A stretch of 64,000 bases of DNA from an uncultured Odoribacter sp. (GCA_910578105.1 CAJTPD010000001.1:529367-593366), one strand, 5' to 3'; shown: positions 1 through 10,333, numbered from the stretch's first letter. Numbers and translations are program-made. Notes: generated from the sequence alone by a model not told the origin.

Positions 1-1130
1 AAATATACACCTTCTCTCAATCCCATATTCAATCGGATAGCATTAGTCACTCCTCCCTGCCAGGAAATGTGCCGGAATAACGGTAAAAACACATTGCTAT
101 AAGCAATGGAAGCAGTCCGGGCCACTCTTGACAACACATTGGGCACACAATAATGTATTACCCCTTCGTAAGTATAAACTGGTTTATCATGGGTGGTCGG
201 TCCCGACGTCTCAATACACCCGCCATGGTCAATTGCCATATCAATAATTAACGCCCCCTTTTTCATCAACTTTACCTGCTCCTCTGTGACCACCATATTA
301 TCAGCTTTATCAAAACAACATATTGCTCCGATTAATACATCAGCAGACGACAATACACGCTCCAACACAGGCTTATGAAATACCGAAGTATACACCCTCT
401 GCCCCAATACTTCATTCAATCTTCTCAAACGGTTCACAGAATAATCAAAAACCCTGACTGTCGCTCCCAATCCCAAAGCAGTCCGGGCCGCATATTCACC
501 CAATGTTCCGGCTCCCAAAATAACGATTTCAGTAGGCGTAATACCACTAATTCCCCCCAGCATAATACCTTTCCCCCCTCTGGCATTACTCAGATATTCA
601 CTGGCTATCATAATAGCTGCATTCCCGGCAATTTCGCTCATAATACGCACCACCGGATATAGTCCGTCCTCATCCTTAAGAATATCAAAACCTATTGCCG
701 TAATCTTCTTCTGCATCATCTCAACAATAGCATCCTTCCGGAGTTCTCCCAATTTTAGCGGAGATAAAACAACCTGCCGGTCATGCATATACACTGTATC
801 AGAAACAGACACTGAAGTCGCTTTTATCACAATATCCGCAGCATAAACCTGCCCTATTGATTCAACGACCATAGCACCGGCATCAGCATATTCGCGGTCC
901 GTATAATGTGCATTATTCCCCGCTCCCCGCTGTAGCCAGATCTCATTTCCCATAGACACCAAAACATGTACAGACTCCGGCGTCAGACAAATCCGGTTTT
1001 CTCCCTTCTCCGATTCATTCGGTATTCCGATAATCAGACGTTTCTGTTTCCTGTCTTTAAAAACTTCTTTCTCCTGATAAAGAAACCACTGTTTATTAAT
1101 CGTCCCTGACATTTTTCCGGTATTGCCCAT
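1..1130 (-). CDS. ald: alanine dehydrogenase, C-terminus outside the window
   Basis: This encodes the NAD-dependent enzyme that interconverts L-alanine with pyruvate and ammonia. About 376 codons are visible and the last residues lie beyond position 1. The N-terminal half has the family segment ESEKGENRICLTPESV (about residues 39-54). A Rossmann NAD-binding loop GAGTLG sits at residues 206-211 and is followed by an acidic residue (FD). I chose the ATG at 1130; an in-frame ATG at 1112 is equally possible and neither has a strong ribosome binding site. Alanine dehydrogenase and the PntA subunit of transhydrogenase share this fold. The single continuous chain without PntA membrane helices favours alanine dehydrogenase. 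Confidence 0.85.
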   Translation of the reverse strand, partial: MGNTGKMSGTINKQWFLYQEKEVFKDRKQKRLIIGIPNESEKGENRICLTPESVHVLVSMGNEIWLQRGAGNNAHYTDREYADAGAMVVESIGQVYAADIVIKATSVSVSDTVYMHDRQVVLSPLKLGELRKDAIVEMMQKKITAIGFDILKDEDGLYPVVRIMSEIAGNAAIMIASEYLSNARGGKGIMLGGISGITPTEIVILGAGTLGEYAARTALGLGATVRVFDYSVNRLRRLNEVLGQRVYTSVFHKPVLERVLSSADVLIGAICCFDKADNMVVTEEQVKLMKKGALIIDMAIDHGGCIETSGPTTHDKPVYTYEGVIHYCVPNVLSRVARTASIAYSNVFLPLFRHISWQGGVTNAIRLNMGLREGVY

Positions 1131-1154
1131 ACTCTTAATCTTAGAGGATACTAT

Positions 1155-1574
1155 TTATTCCATTTCCACCCTTAGTTCCCGGCTACCATCTTCATTTTCC
1201 GAAAAATAACAATTCACAATATGCTCCGGTAACAACTCATCTATTTTCTCCGGCCACTCAATAAAACATTTGCTCCCCCCGTAAAAATACTCCTCATATC
1301 CGAAATCGAGAGCCTCGGAAATATTATTTACGCGATAAAAATCAAAATGATATACCGGTTCGCCACTTTTAGTCCCATATTCATTGACTATAGCAAAAGT
1401 CGGAGAACTAACATCATCTTCTATCCCCATACACTCTCCGATAGCCTTTACAAAAGTTGTCTTTCCTACTCCCATCGGCCCATATAATGCAAAAATAGTC
1501 CGGTCGCCCGCATATTCCAGAAAGTCTGCCGCAACCTTGTTTATCTCTTCCAGATTATCAATTCTCCATTTCAT
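1155..1574 (-). CDS. tsaE: tRNA threonylcarbamoyladenosine biosynthesis ATPase TsaE
   Basis: TsaE is the small cytoplasmic ATPase that supports the TsaB/TsaD complex, which makes the t6A modification in tRNAs reading ANN codons. The P-loop GPMGVGKTT is at residues 32-40 and is followed by the family segment with SSPTFAIVNEY. I chose the ATG at 1574 (139 residues). The frame can be extended to a TTG at 1589, but that adds only five unconserved residues. The gene starts 19 bp after the stop of the PorW-like gene, so it is probably the end of the mrp-porW-tsaE transcription unit. Confidence 0.92.
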   Translation of the reverse strand: MKWRIDNLEEINKVAADFLEYAGDRTIFALYGPMGVGKTTFVKAIGECMGIEDDVSSPTFAIVNEYGTKSGEPVYHFDFYRVNNISEALDFGYEEYFYGGSKCFIEWPEKIDELLPEHIVNCYFSENEDGSRELRVEME

Positions 1575-1592
1575 GACACGAATTGCCAAACA

Positions 1593-4500
1593 CTAATTCA
1601 AATAATATTTCTTAAAAAATTCAAGATAATTTTTTACTGTTTTCTTTTCAAGCAAGGTTCCTAAATTTACGTCCGTAATGATGAAATTCGTATAATTTAC
1701 ACCTCTCAGCGATTTAAACAATCTACGATTATTCAACACCGTCCTGAAATAACGCATAGCCTCCTCTTTGTCCCTGAATCCGGATACCGCCATGTAATCA
1801 TTATCTTCATCAAATTTCTGATTTTTCAAAGACAAACCTGAAAAATTGAATTCTTCAAACACTGTTTTCAGTCTGAAAGGGTCTACCGTATTCGGATAAA
1901 CCAAAATAAACTTATGAACTACACTCTTGTTATATACATATTCCCCATCTTCCACCCCGATAGCTCCTGCCCCTTTCAAATAATTATTACCAAAATATTT
2001 TACATATTCTTCCAGACACTCATTTTCGCGCATAGCTTTCAGGTTCTGTTCTGTAATAACAAAAATCTCATACTTCATCCCGGCCAAACGGTCAAATATT
2101 TCCTTATCTCTCAACACAGCATTCATATAATCCAAAGCGTATTCTTTTGTCCCCACATTTTTCACTACAATCAATTCCATCTGCTCATTATAATCTTCTT
2201 TAGTCAACATAAAAGCAGGGTCTACCTGATGTAATACTTCTGCAACCCGTTTTGCATTCACTTCGTGGAAAGGAACCGCCAATACCAAATGATGGACAGC
2301 AGATTCTTCATAGTTAAACGTATGAGCTGCCGTTCCGTTTTTTCCACACAACCGTTCCCCCCGTTGACGGTCCACAAAATAATTTTCTATAAAAAATTCC
2401 GAATAACTTTCTGTATCCTTCAATCGCTTGAACCGCGTCAAATTATTATTATCCATAATAAACATCCGGTAGGAACGGTTTCCGATAATTTTCAACAAAT
2501 ATTTATCCGTTGCCATCCGGCTGAAATATATCAAAGCTTTATGACTATTCTCAAACTTACGGATAATCAAGGCTTCTTGCTTATACCACAACTCTTCTTT
2601 GCTCAGTTCATAATTTTTTCCCTCAGCAGCTTCCGAAGCATGTATAAAAGTCAACCGCGCCTTAAAACGCATCTCTTCGGCCAAATTAAAATCTTCAGGC
2701 AACAATATCACCACCACCTGTTCATTATCTTTTGCCATCTGATATGTCGTGGCTTCTTTATGCGTCTGTCCCGACATAACCTCCGTATCAAATGTCCAAT
2801 TACGATTAGCCTGTAAATGACGCGCCTGAGCCATGTCATTGACACTATATATCACAGGTTGATTACCCGTTGATACAGAAGCCAATATATCATTCACAAC
2901 ACTCCGCATCTCCTCAGAAGGTCCATGCTCCAGCACTTTTTCCAAAGCCTCCTTACCCTCTTGTACTGACGCAGTATTCAGCATACACATTGCCTTCAGA
3001 AAAAGTACGTTAACCTTCAGTTTATTATCCGGATATTTCTGCAAAATCTCATCACAAATCTGTTCGGCCTCCCGGTAATACACCTGCTCATAACGGGCAT
3101 AAGCCTGTCCATAGAGCTCCTCAATAGTCTTTAATACATTACCTGTCTTTTTAAAATATTCAGGATCTTGTAAACCTAATGCAAAATCACTCTCCGGAAA
3201 ACGCCGGAGTAGTTCTTGCTTATAATTCTCGGCCACAGCCATTTTATCGCTTTTCTCTGCCGCATTATAAGCCAGATAATGAACCATAGGCAAGTTACTA
3301 TCATCCGGAAAACGCCGGATATAAGCATCAAAACACTCGAGTGCTTTCGCCGGATCATTAAACTTATACAAATACATCTCTCCGGCTCTGTAATAAGCAT
3401 CTTTTATTTTTTTCCGGGCAATCTGCTTACTTTCTTCAGTCATAGGCAAACCCTGCAAATAATACTCCCGGCTTTTCGTATCTTTTTCTCCTCCTCCTTT
3501 TTCGTCCCCGGATTCATCTGCCATGGTTTCCGGATTCTCAGAAAAATCTACCATTGCCTTATTCTGCCTCCGCCAATGATCTTCTAATTTCCGGCGTCCC
3601 CATCTTTGTTTAAACTCATTTTTTCCTACTGCAATAGTTACCGGATTATAAAAATACCAATCACTCCTTTTATTATTAGTCCCATAAGCATTCCGATTGC
3701 CTAACATATTGTTCCGCTCATAAAAATTCCGCTCACTCATCGCCTGACGAGCCTGTTCCTTTTCGGCAATCTCTTTGTCCTTTATCTCCTGTATCTTACG
3801 ATCTATGATTTGATTCCGGTCTGCTTCCGGCATAGCTGCTAAATTCAACAAACTGTCCAACAACTGAATAGCACTTAAACACTGGGTGAGATCAGTCAAA
3901 TCCCCCAATAACATTTTCAACTGGTCATAATCTTCATACCGGGAATCCATTACATACATACAAGAATCATAACAGCTCTGGGCACGGACATAATCTTTCT
4001 CCTTAAAATAATAATCTCCCAGTTTCCGGAAAGAAAGTGCCTGCTGATTATCATTATCAACCGAAGCACGGACAGATTTCCAATATAAGTTGACAGCCTT
4101 ATCTTCTTCCCCCTGTTTTTCCTCAATATTTCCTAATGCATAATAAATCCTGTCCTGAAAATCATCGTTCCGGGAATCCCTCAACATTTTTTCCAGTTTC
4201 TTTTCTATTACGGCATCCTTTCCCTGATAAGCCAAAGCCATATTAACCTTAGCATTAAAAACCATTTCATAATTAAAATTGAAACGTGATGTCTTCCTTA
4301 AAGCTGCCATGGCATTTCCATCTTGTCCTTCCTTCAAATACAATTGGGCCAGCATAAAAGTATAACGGGGTCTGTATTTCACATTCCGGCATATCCTGAC
4401 TAAATTCTCTGCTTCAGTAATAGCCTGGGGATACATACCCTGACGTACATAAAAATCAGTCCTCACTGCAGCAACCAATTCCTGTTGCTTGCGTTTCAGC

Positions 4501-5093
4501 TTACTCCCTTCCAAATGATTCATCCACTGTGCTGCCTCATCATATCTTCCCATCTCCGTCAAACTCCTGAATAACCAGATAGCTGTCTCTGTCTGTATCT
4601 CTTCATCTTCAGCATACTGACGCTGAATAAAACGAAAGGTATTATTGGCCATTGCATATTTCTTTTTATAAAAATATGCTTTCCCCAACAACAAATAACA
4701 ACGGTCCAGTTGATTGTTAAATTCCTTTTTCTTGCGAAAAGTCTGATAACTTTTAGAGTCTTTATTTTTCCGTCTCCGGGGTTTTACCGTAATGGAATGC
4801 TTATCTATGGCTTTTACAGCCTTCTCTATAGCATGATCCATATCCGAACTACACAAAGCCCGCGTCTGCTCATTATTGGACACAAAAACAGGCAAAAGAG
4901 TTGTATAATCCTCTTTATGCCTGGTTCTCATATTCTTCACTCCAGACTTCAACGCCTGGTTTCCATTAAAATAAACATTATAACGGGTAGTCAACTGATG
5001 ATAATTGCGCGAAAAAAAATTGTTTCTTTTCACCGAACAACCACACAGCCCCGTTACCAGTATCAGGTATATTATAAATAGAAAAATCCTCAA
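1593..5093 (-). CDS. porW: PorW/SprE-like TPR lipoprotein, type IX secretion
   Basis: The 1166-residue product is a predicted lipoprotein: a signal peptide of about 18 residues ends in LCGC with lipidation at Cys19. After it comes the segment KRNNFFSRNYHQLTTRYNVY, typical of Bacteroidetes PorW/SprE proteins, then many tetratricopeptide helices (about residues 110-400 and 560-720) and a charged linker between them. PorW/SprE is an essential accessory lipoprotein of the type IX secretion system, connecting the outer-membrane translocon with the periplasmic machinery. The product is longer than well-studied SprE/PorW proteins, the extra length being C-terminal. It overlaps the stop of mrp by 4 bp, indicating translational coupling. 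Identification rests on the N-terminal signature and TPR layout, not on a search. Confidence 0.75.
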   Translation of the reverse strand: MRIFLFIIYLILVTGLCGCSVKRNNFFSRNYHQLTTRYNVYFNGNQALKSGVKNMRTRHKEDYTTLLPVFVSNNEQTRALCSSDMDHAIEKAVKAIDKHSITVKPRRRKNKDSKSYQTFRKKKEFNNQLDRCYLLLGKAYFYKKKYAMANNTFRFIQRQYAEDEEIQTETAIWLFRSLTEMGRYDEAAQWMNHLEGSKLKRKQQELVAAVRTDFYVRQGMYPQAITEAENLVRICRNVKYRPRYTFMLAQLYLKEGQDGNAMAALRKTSRFNFNYEMVFNAKVNMALAYQGKDAVIEKKLEKMLRDSRNDDFQDRIYYALGNIEEKQGEEDKAVNLYWKSVRASVDNDNQQALSFRKLGDYYFKEKDYVRAQSCYDSCMYVMDSRYEDYDQLKMLLGDLTDLTQCLSAIQLLDSLLNLAAMPEADRNQIIDRKIQEIKDKEIAEKEQARQAMSERNFYERNNMLGNRNAYGTNNKRSDWYFYNPVTIAVGKNEFKQRWGRRKLEDHWRRQNKAMVDFSENPETMADESGDEKGGGEKDTKSREYYLQGLPMTEESKQIARKKIKDAYYRAGEMYLYKFNDPAKALECFDAYIRRFPDDSNLPMVHYLAYNAAEKSDKMAVAENYKQELLRRFPESDFALGLQDPEYFKKTGNVLKTIEELYGQAYARYEQVYYREAEQICDEILQKYPDNKLKVNVLFLKAMCMLNTASVQEGKEALEKVLEHGPSEEMRSVVNDILASVSTGNQPVIYSVNDMAQARHLQANRNWTFDTEVMSGQTHKEATTYQMAKDNEQVVVILLPEDFNLAEEMRFKARLTFIHASEAAEGKNYELSKEELWYKQEALIIRKFENSHKALIYFSRMATDKYLLKIIGNRSYRMFIMDNNNLTRFKRLKDTESYSEFFIENYFVDRQRGERLCGKNGTAAHTFNYEESAVHHLVLAVPFHEVNAKRVAEVLHQVDPAFMLTKEDYNEQMELIVVKNVGTKEYALDYMNAVLRDKEIFDRLAGMKYEIFVITEQNLKAMRENECLEEYVKYFGNNYLKGAGAIGVEDGEYVYNKSVVHKFILVYPNTVDPFRLKTVFEEFNFSGLSLKNQKFDEDNDYMAVSGFRDKEEAMRYFRTVLNNRRLFKSLRGVNYTNFIITDVNLGTLLEKKTVKNYLEFFKKYYLN

Positions 5094-6166
5094 TGTTTTG
5101 TTATTCTTACACGTTTAGTCTGGGCCTGATTTTCTTCAACAGCTTTCACCACTTCTCTTGCCAATCGGGCAAATGCTGCTCCCGTAATACTATCGGGATC
5201 CAAAGCGACGGGTTCACCGGAATCCCCCCCGTCACAAATACTTTGTACCACCGGAATCTGTCCCAGCAAACGTAATCCTTTTTCCTCTGCCAATTTTTTT
5301 GCACCCTCTTTTCCAAAAAGATAATACTTATTATCAGGCAATTCTGCCGGAGTAAACCAAGCCATATTTTCCACCAATCCAAGAACAGGAACATGGATAC
5401 CCGGAGATTCAAACATATTAATACCTTTTATGGCATCTGCCAACGCAACCTGCTGCGGCGTACTCACAACAATCGCCCCCGTCAAAGCTACCGTTTGCAC
5501 CAACGTCAGATGAATGTCGCTGGTCCCCGGCGGCAAATCTATCAACATGTAATCCAGTTCATCCCAAAAGCCTTGCTCTACCATCTGCTTCAAGGCATTC
5601 GAAGCCATAGGACCACGCCACACTGTTGCAGAAGCCGGGTCCACAAAAAAACCAATGGATAAAATTTTAACTCCGTACTTTTCTACCGGAATAATCATAT
5701 CTTGATTTTCAATCTTTTCCATATAAGGCTGAGCCTTTTCACAACCAAACATTTTAGGCATCGAAGGACCAAAAATATCGGCATCCACCAACCCTACTTT
5801 ATATCCCTGCATAGCCAAGGCGACGGCCAAATTGGCTGCGACAGTCGATTTACCAACCCCTCCTTTTCCGGAGGAAACAGCAATAATATGCTTTACCTTT
5901 TCTAACGATAAAGGCCGCTCCAAATCATGCATAAAAAGTGTTTCAATTTCAACTTTCTCATAATCAATCAATAAAGATTCACATTTCTTCTTTATGACAT
6001 TTACAAACGGATCACCGGAATTTTGAAAAACCAACCTGAACATCACTTTATTCCCATCAATTTGAATCCGCTGAACCATATCCAGCTCTACAATATTCTT
6101 TACTGTCCCGGGATACTTAACCTCTTTCAATACCTCCCGGATTTCTTTGATTTTGTCCTGCATCAT
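5090..6166 (-). CDS. mrp: Mrp/ApbC-family iron-sulfur cluster carrier ATPase
   Basis: This is a P-loop ATPase of the Mrp/NBP35 family, which carries or assembles Fe-S clusters in the cytoplasm. Residues 1-85 form the MIP18/DUF59-like domain. The deviant Walker A SGKGGVGKS is at about 99-107, followed by switch segments VDADIFGPSMPK and DLPPGTSD. The usual C-terminal CPxC after ENM is absent: the position reads ENMAWFTPAEL, as I recall is common in Bacteroidetes members, so metal binding may differ from ApbC. The start ATGATG lies at 6163-6166. The gene overlaps the downstream PorW-like gene by 4 bp. Confidence 0.88.
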   Translation of the reverse strand: MMQDKIKEIREVLKEVKYPGTVKNIVELDMVQRIQIDGNKVMFRLVFQNSGDPFVNVIKKKCESLLIDYEKVEIETLFMHDLERPLSLEKVKHIIAVSSGKGGVGKSTVAANLAVALAMQGYKVGLVDADIFGPSMPKMFGCEKAQPYMEKIENQDMIIPVEKYGVKILSIGFFVDPASATVWRGPMASNALKQMVEQGFWDELDYMLIDLPPGTSDIHLTLVQTVALTGAIVVSTPQQVALADAIKGINMFESPGIHVPVLGLVENMAWFTPAELPDNKYYLFGKEGAKKLAEEKGLRLLGQIPVVQSICDGGDSGEPVALDPDSITGAAFARLAREVVKAVEENQAQTKRVRITKH

Positions 6167-6371
6167 AACTTTTGTAAATAATAGCCCAAAATTGGTAACG
6201 AAATTAATGAAAAATCACCAATTATTGCACATCAAATAAGAAAATTACCATTTTAACAATACCAATAGAACTTGATAAGAATGTTTAAGTAAAAAAAAGC
6301 AATAACTTACAACCTATATGCTCTCCTAAGCGTAAAACACACCGAATTAAACAATTAAAAATCAAATAATT

Positions 6372-6893
6372 ATGAAAACAGTGTTAAAATTTTTAATCGC
6401 AGTGAGCATCGTATGCGGAGCAATCGTGTTCACAAGTTCTTGTAAAGATCATGATAAAGATGACCAAACCACCATTATCGGCACCTGGAACGTTGCACAA
6501 AGCCGGGTGGGAGTCAGCCTGAATGCCAATGCTTCCAACACAGAAGCAGAAATTGAAGCCGCAATAGCCAATTATCTTCAGGTAGCAGTTAATTCAAAAG
6601 TTGTATTCAGCAGCACAAAAGTAACTTTTTCTTATTCACTCAACGGAGCAGAAATGAAAAGCGAAACTTTTGATTATACACTGAATAATTCCACTCTTTC
6701 CATCGTATTACCTATCGATAATCCTAAAAATCTTACAGCCGATGCAGGATTAACAGATAATACATTAAAAGTAACCTTTGACAAACCATCTTATACTGCT
6801 TTATTAAAATATTATGCAGAAAAGGACCCGGATTTCAAAACTTATATAGACCAAATTTCTGAAGCAAGTGTCTACTATCGTTTAGAACGTTAA
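6372..6893 (+). CDS. lipocalin-like lipoprotein of unknown function
   Basis: The 173-residue product has a signal peptide ending in TSSC, giving a lipidated Cys at about residue 24, then a charged linker (KDHDKDDQ) and the segment IIGTWNVAQSRVG. IGTW is the usual opening of lipocalin-like domains in Bacteroidales lipoproteins. The remainder is rich in alternating beta strands. No catalytic residues are apparent. It stands alone between two minus-strand units and shares a long terminator hairpin with the convergent metallopeptidase gene. The binding partner is unknown. Confidence 0.6.
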   Translation: MKTVLKFLIAVSIVCGAIVFTSSCKDHDKDDQTTIIGTWNVAQSRVGVSLNANASNTEAEIEAAIANYLQVAVNSKVVFSSTKVTFSYSLNGAEMKSETFDYTLNNSTLSIVLPIDNPKNLTADAGLTDNTLKVTFDKPSYTALLKYYAEKDPDFKTYIDQISEASVYYRLER

Positions 6894-6899
6894 TCTGCT

Positions 6900-6996
6900 A
6901 AAAAGACCGCTTATATATTCTGCATAACTCTGATTGACAAGTTCAATCCAATAAATAATAGTCCTCAGAAAAACCGGATCAATAAGCGGTCTTTTT
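6900..6996. terminator. bidirectional terminator hairpin between convergent genes
   Basis: A 15-bp perfect inverted repeat pairs AAAAAGACCGCTTAT (6900-6914) with ATAAGCGGTCTTTTT (6982-6996), and A/T runs flank the GC core in both directions. The loop of about 67 bases is unusually long. The right arm overlaps the stop codon of the minus-strand gene. Confidence 0.65.
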
Positions 6997-7702
6997 ATAT
7001 CCTTGTATTATATTTCTTTAACCTGTTGCGTAAACCGGCATAATCAGGACATACTTTACCTACCAACTTCCAGAAAGCAGCAGAATGATTCTTTTCTACT
7101 GTATGGCATAATTCATGAAGAATCACATAATCAATGATTTCATCCGGTAATTTCATCAATTTGATATTCAAACTAATGTTATTATCATAGGAACAACTCC
7201 CCCAATTTGAAATATTATTCCTGAAACTCAATTTTCCATATCTGAATCCGAATTTTTCAGCATAATATTTTACTTTTCCAGGAAAATAACGACGACTCTC
7301 CAATGCATATATTTCCAACAAAAATTGCTGTACAATTTTCTCTACCCGACAAAATTCCACCTTTTCAGGAATTGATAACACAATCAACTCCCCTTCAATC
7401 TTATAAGAAGGTCTGATTTCATGGGTTGCTGCTATTTTTAACGTATGAAATTTAGTCTTTACCTCAGCTCCTACCTGTAATCCGACACCAGTATCCTGCT
7501 CATATACTTTCATATTTTCACGGGTTTCTGCAAGCCATTTCCGGTTATCTTCCAAAAAAAACTCCACCTGTTTCCGGCTCACCCCAAAAGGAACACTCAC
7601 CCATATTCCCCTCCCCGGTGCCATACGAATCCGTAAATATTTGATATTTGCCCCGCGCCTCACTTTAATTTCTCCTACTCCGGCTAATTCTATCACTTCC
7701 AT
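6995..7702 (-). CDS. YgjP/SprT-like zinc metallopeptidase (DUF45, M48-type)
   Basis: The zinc motif HELCHTVEKNHS, preceded by IIDYVILHE, is the hallmark of YgjP/DUF45 proteins. The preceding segment WGSCSYDNNISLNIKL is equally characteristic. The substrate is unknown. I prefer the ATG at 7702 (235 residues, M-E-V-I-E-L), which is preceded by GGGAAATA. A longer reading from 7774 adds 24 residues that do not fit the family. The gene converges with the lipocalin-like lipoprotein gene. Confidence 0.85.
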   Translation of the reverse strand: MEVIELAGVGEIKVRRGANIKYLRIRMAPGRGIWVSVPFGVSRKQVEFFLEDNRKWLAETRENMKVYEQDTGVGLQVGAEVKTKFHTLKIAATHEIRPSYKIEGELIVLSIPEKVEFCRVEKIVQQFLLEIYALESRRYFPGKVKYYAEKFGFRYGKLSFRNNISNWGSCSYDNNISLNIKLMKLPDEIIDYVILHELCHTVEKNHSAAFWKLVGKVCPDYAGLRNRLKKYNTRI

Positions 7703-7783
7703 TATTTCCCAACCATTTGCACAAATATTAAAATAAACGGCTCTCCAAGTCCGATTAAAAAAGTATTTAGACAAAAAATTGAC

Positions 7784-7828
7784 GGACTAAAGTCCTGATA
7801 GAAAAATATAAATCAGAAACTTTAGTCC
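7784..7828. repeat. near-perfect hairpin in a 230-bp gene-free gap
   Basis: GGACTAAAGT (7784-7793) pairs perfectly with ACTTTAGTCC (7819-7828), and CTGAT (7795-7799) pairs inside with ATCAG (7812-7816). There is no T-run on either side, so it is not an ordinary terminator. It may be a REP-like element or a structured leader for the metallopeptidase gene. Confidence 0.45.
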
Positions 7829-7931
7829 AGCCTGGCAGCATAGTGCTGGCCAATGATCAAAAGGAAATGCCCATCTCAAAAATCAATATCTTATCTTCTC
7901 AGATGACTTCCCGTAAAATTTATACTACAAA

Positions 7932-8213
7932 TCAAGCTTCCTTTACCAATTCACTCAACTTAGAAAAAGCACCGTCGACAGAAATCATCAAATCCTTATA
8001 AATAGCACGATAATGCGCTCTTTTTTCATTCTTAGCAAGACTTCTGCCAACATTTACACGTTGACGCATGCTATTCCGGGCATCAATTACATCCTGCACT
8101 ATACCACTGATATCATCGGTGCTTTTCCCATAAGACAGACAATTCAGACAATCGTCAATTACAGCAAAAGTCAAATAATCAATGTCTTTCTTTAATCTCT
8201 TAATACTAGCCAT
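7932..8213 (-). CDS. small conserved hypothetical protein, 93 aa
   Basis: This small, charged, probably all-helical protein has no signal peptide or membrane segment. It is rich in Lys and Arg, for example MASIKRLKKDI and RHYRAIYKDL-like stretches. I recognise no catalytic motif and no named family. The coding potential is credible because the frame is clean, codon use matches neighbours, and the gene sits 70 bp downstream of the M13 peptidase start on the same strand. Its role is unknown. Confidence 0.6.
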   Translation of the reverse strand: MASIKRLKKDIDYLTFAVIDDCLNCLSYGKSTDDISGIVQDVIDARNSMRQRVNVGRSLAKNEKRAHYRAIYKDLMISVDGAFSKLSELVKEA

Positions 8214-8283
8214 ACTTCTAAAAATTTAATTTCTTCAAAAATAAATATTTTCCTGTAAACTTTCTCCTTTTCAGAAAAATAAT

Positions 8284-10308
8284 TTACCAGATTGAGGCCC
8301 GTTTTTCAGGAGCCAGATACATTGCATCCCCTTCTTTAATACCAAACGCCTCATTCCAACCGTTTATATGCGGAAGAGCCGCATTAACACGCCAACGTCC
8401 CAGAGAATGGACATCCATTTGAGTCAGTAAACGAATCTGCTCATCCCGGATATTACTTGCCCAGACATTTGCATAGGCCAGATAAAAACGCTGGTCAGGA
8501 GTAAAACCATTCAGTTCATTCAAAGGTGCTTCCTGAGTTGCATTATGAAAAGCCTGAAAAGCTATCTGCAACCCGCCATAATCGGCAATATTTTCACCTA
8601 ATGTCAACTGTCCGTTGGCATGAAGCCCCGGCAACACTTCTATAGCATCAAACCAATCCACCAGCACCTGAGCACGTTTTTCAAAATTCTCCGCATCCTC
8701 ACTCGTCCACCAGTCTTTCAGATTACCGTCTTTATCATACCGCCGTCCCTGATCATCAAAGCCATGGGTCATTTCGTGACCGATTACTACTCCGATAGCT
8801 CCGTAATTAAAAGCATCATCTGCATTCATATCAAAAAATGGATATTGTAAAATACCGGCAGGAAAACAGATTTCATTGGTCGTCGGATTATAATAAGCAT
8901 TCACAGTCTGAGGAGTCATTAACCACTCCGTTTTATCCACCGGCTGACCGGCCTTTGCCAGCATATAGTCAAAATCAAACTCATTGGAACGTAAAATATT
9001 GGCCCAATACGAATCATTTTTTATCTCCAATGCCGAATAATCCCGCCATTTATCCGGATATCCGACTTTCACATAAATGGCAGCCAACTTATCCAATGCC
9101 TTGGCTTTCGTCTCTTCACTCATCCAGGTCAAAGCCTGAATCCGTTGTCCCAATGCCTCCTGAAGATTACCGACCAGTTTCACCATCCTTTCTTTGGCGG
9201 CCGCCGGAAAATATTTCTCCACATACATCTGACCGACAGCCTCGCCCAAAGCCGCGTCTACAGTAGCCACAGCCCTCTTCCAACGCGGTTTCATTTCTTT
9301 GACGCCAGAAAGCACTTTACCATTAAATTCAAAATTTTCAACAACAAAATCATCACTCAAATAAGGTGCTGCAGCATCTATCACTTTCCATTGTAAATAA
9401 GCTTTCTGAGCATCCATCCCTGCACGATTCAAAATACAGGCCACCTCCTTTAAAGGTTCCGGCTGAGCGACATTCAATTCCCTTAATCCGGGCAATCCAA
9501 TAGTTGTAAAATATACATCCCAATCAATTCCGGGTATTTCTTTCTTCAATTCTTCCAAACTCATCTTATGATAGTTTGCATAGGGATCACGCAACTTTAT
9601 CTTTTCATAAGAAGCAGTTGCCAACCGGGTTTCTATCTCCATAACCCGGGCAGCAGCTTTCCGGGCAGCTTCTTCGCTAAATCCTGCCAATTGAAACATC
9701 TTAACAACATGTTGCTCATATTTTTTACGGATTTCCTTATTATGCTCATCACCTTTCAAATAATAATCCCGGTCTCCCAACCCTAAACCACTTTGGTAAG
9801 TCTGTAACAAATTCTGGCTGCTATTCATATCATCAGCAGAGATATATACTCCGAAATACGCCCCCAATCCCTGACGGGTCATCTCAGCAATCAACTTGAC
9901 AAACTCTTTTTTATCCTTCACTGCCGCAATTTTATCCAATTGTGCCTGAATAGGAATATATCCGCCAGCATTCAAAGCTGCACTATCCATTGCCATATTG
10001 TACAAATCGCCAATCTTACATGCCACATTTCCGGCATCAGATTTTTTTGCAGCAAGCTCTTCAATCAACCCTTTAATTTGTTGCCGGTTATTTTCAGCTA
10101 ACAAGTCAAAGGAGCCAAAACGTCCGTACTCATCGGTAAGCGGATGTGCTTTCATCCATCCCCCACAGGCAAACTGATAAAAATCCGTACTGGGCGACAC
10201 TGACCGGTCTAAATTAGCCTCTTCAATGCCCCCACTCCGCTTCTGTTCACAAGCAACACCCGTTGTCAGTATCAAAGCCAAAACAGGTAAATAAAACTTT
10301 TTATTCAT
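8284..10308 (-). CDS. pepO: M13-family zinc endopeptidase lipoprotein (PepO-like)
   Basis: This 674-residue peptidase of the neprilysin/PepO family is predicted to be exported and lipidated: the signal peptide ends in TGVAC at about residue 20. The zinc site is GHEMTHGF, with His511, Glu512 and His515. The third ligand is Glu572 in GENIADYGG, and NAYYNP precedes the site as in the family. Such enzymes cut oligopeptides, here probably in the periplasm or at the cell surface. Full length matches the family. It starts 25 bp after the pfkB-family kinase gene and probably shares its promoter. Confidence 0.93.
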   Translation of the reverse strand: MNKKFYLPVLALILTTGVACEQKRSGGIEEANLDRSVSPSTDFYQFACGGWMKAHPLTDEYGRFGSFDLLAENNRQQIKGLIEELAAKKSDAGNVACKIGDLYNMAMDSAALNAGGYIPIQAQLDKIAAVKDKKEFVKLIAEMTRQGLGAYFGVYISADDMNSSQNLLQTYQSGLGLGDRDYYLKGDEHNKEIRKKYEQHVVKMFQLAGFSEEAARKAAARVMEIETRLATASYEKIKLRDPYANYHKMSLEELKKEIPGIDWDVYFTTIGLPGLRELNVAQPEPLKEVACILNRAGMDAQKAYLQWKVIDAAAPYLSDDFVVENFEFNGKVLSGVKEMKPRWKRAVATVDAALGEAVGQMYVEKYFPAAAKERMVKLVGNLQEALGQRIQALTWMSEETKAKALDKLAAIYVKVGYPDKWRDYSALEIKNDSYWANILRSNEFDFDYMLAKAGQPVDKTEWLMTPQTVNAYYNPTTNEICFPAGILQYPFFDMNADDAFNYGAIGVVIGHEMTHGFDDQGRRYDKDGNLKDWWTSEDAENFEKRAQVLVDWFDAIEVLPGLHANGQLTLGENIADYGGLQIAFQAFHNATQEAPLNELNGFTPDQRFYLAYANVWASNIRDEQIRLLTQMDVHSLGRWRVNAALPHINGWNEAFGIKEGDAMYLAPEKRASIW

Positions 10309-10333
10309 AAAAATTTATATTTAAAGTAAATCA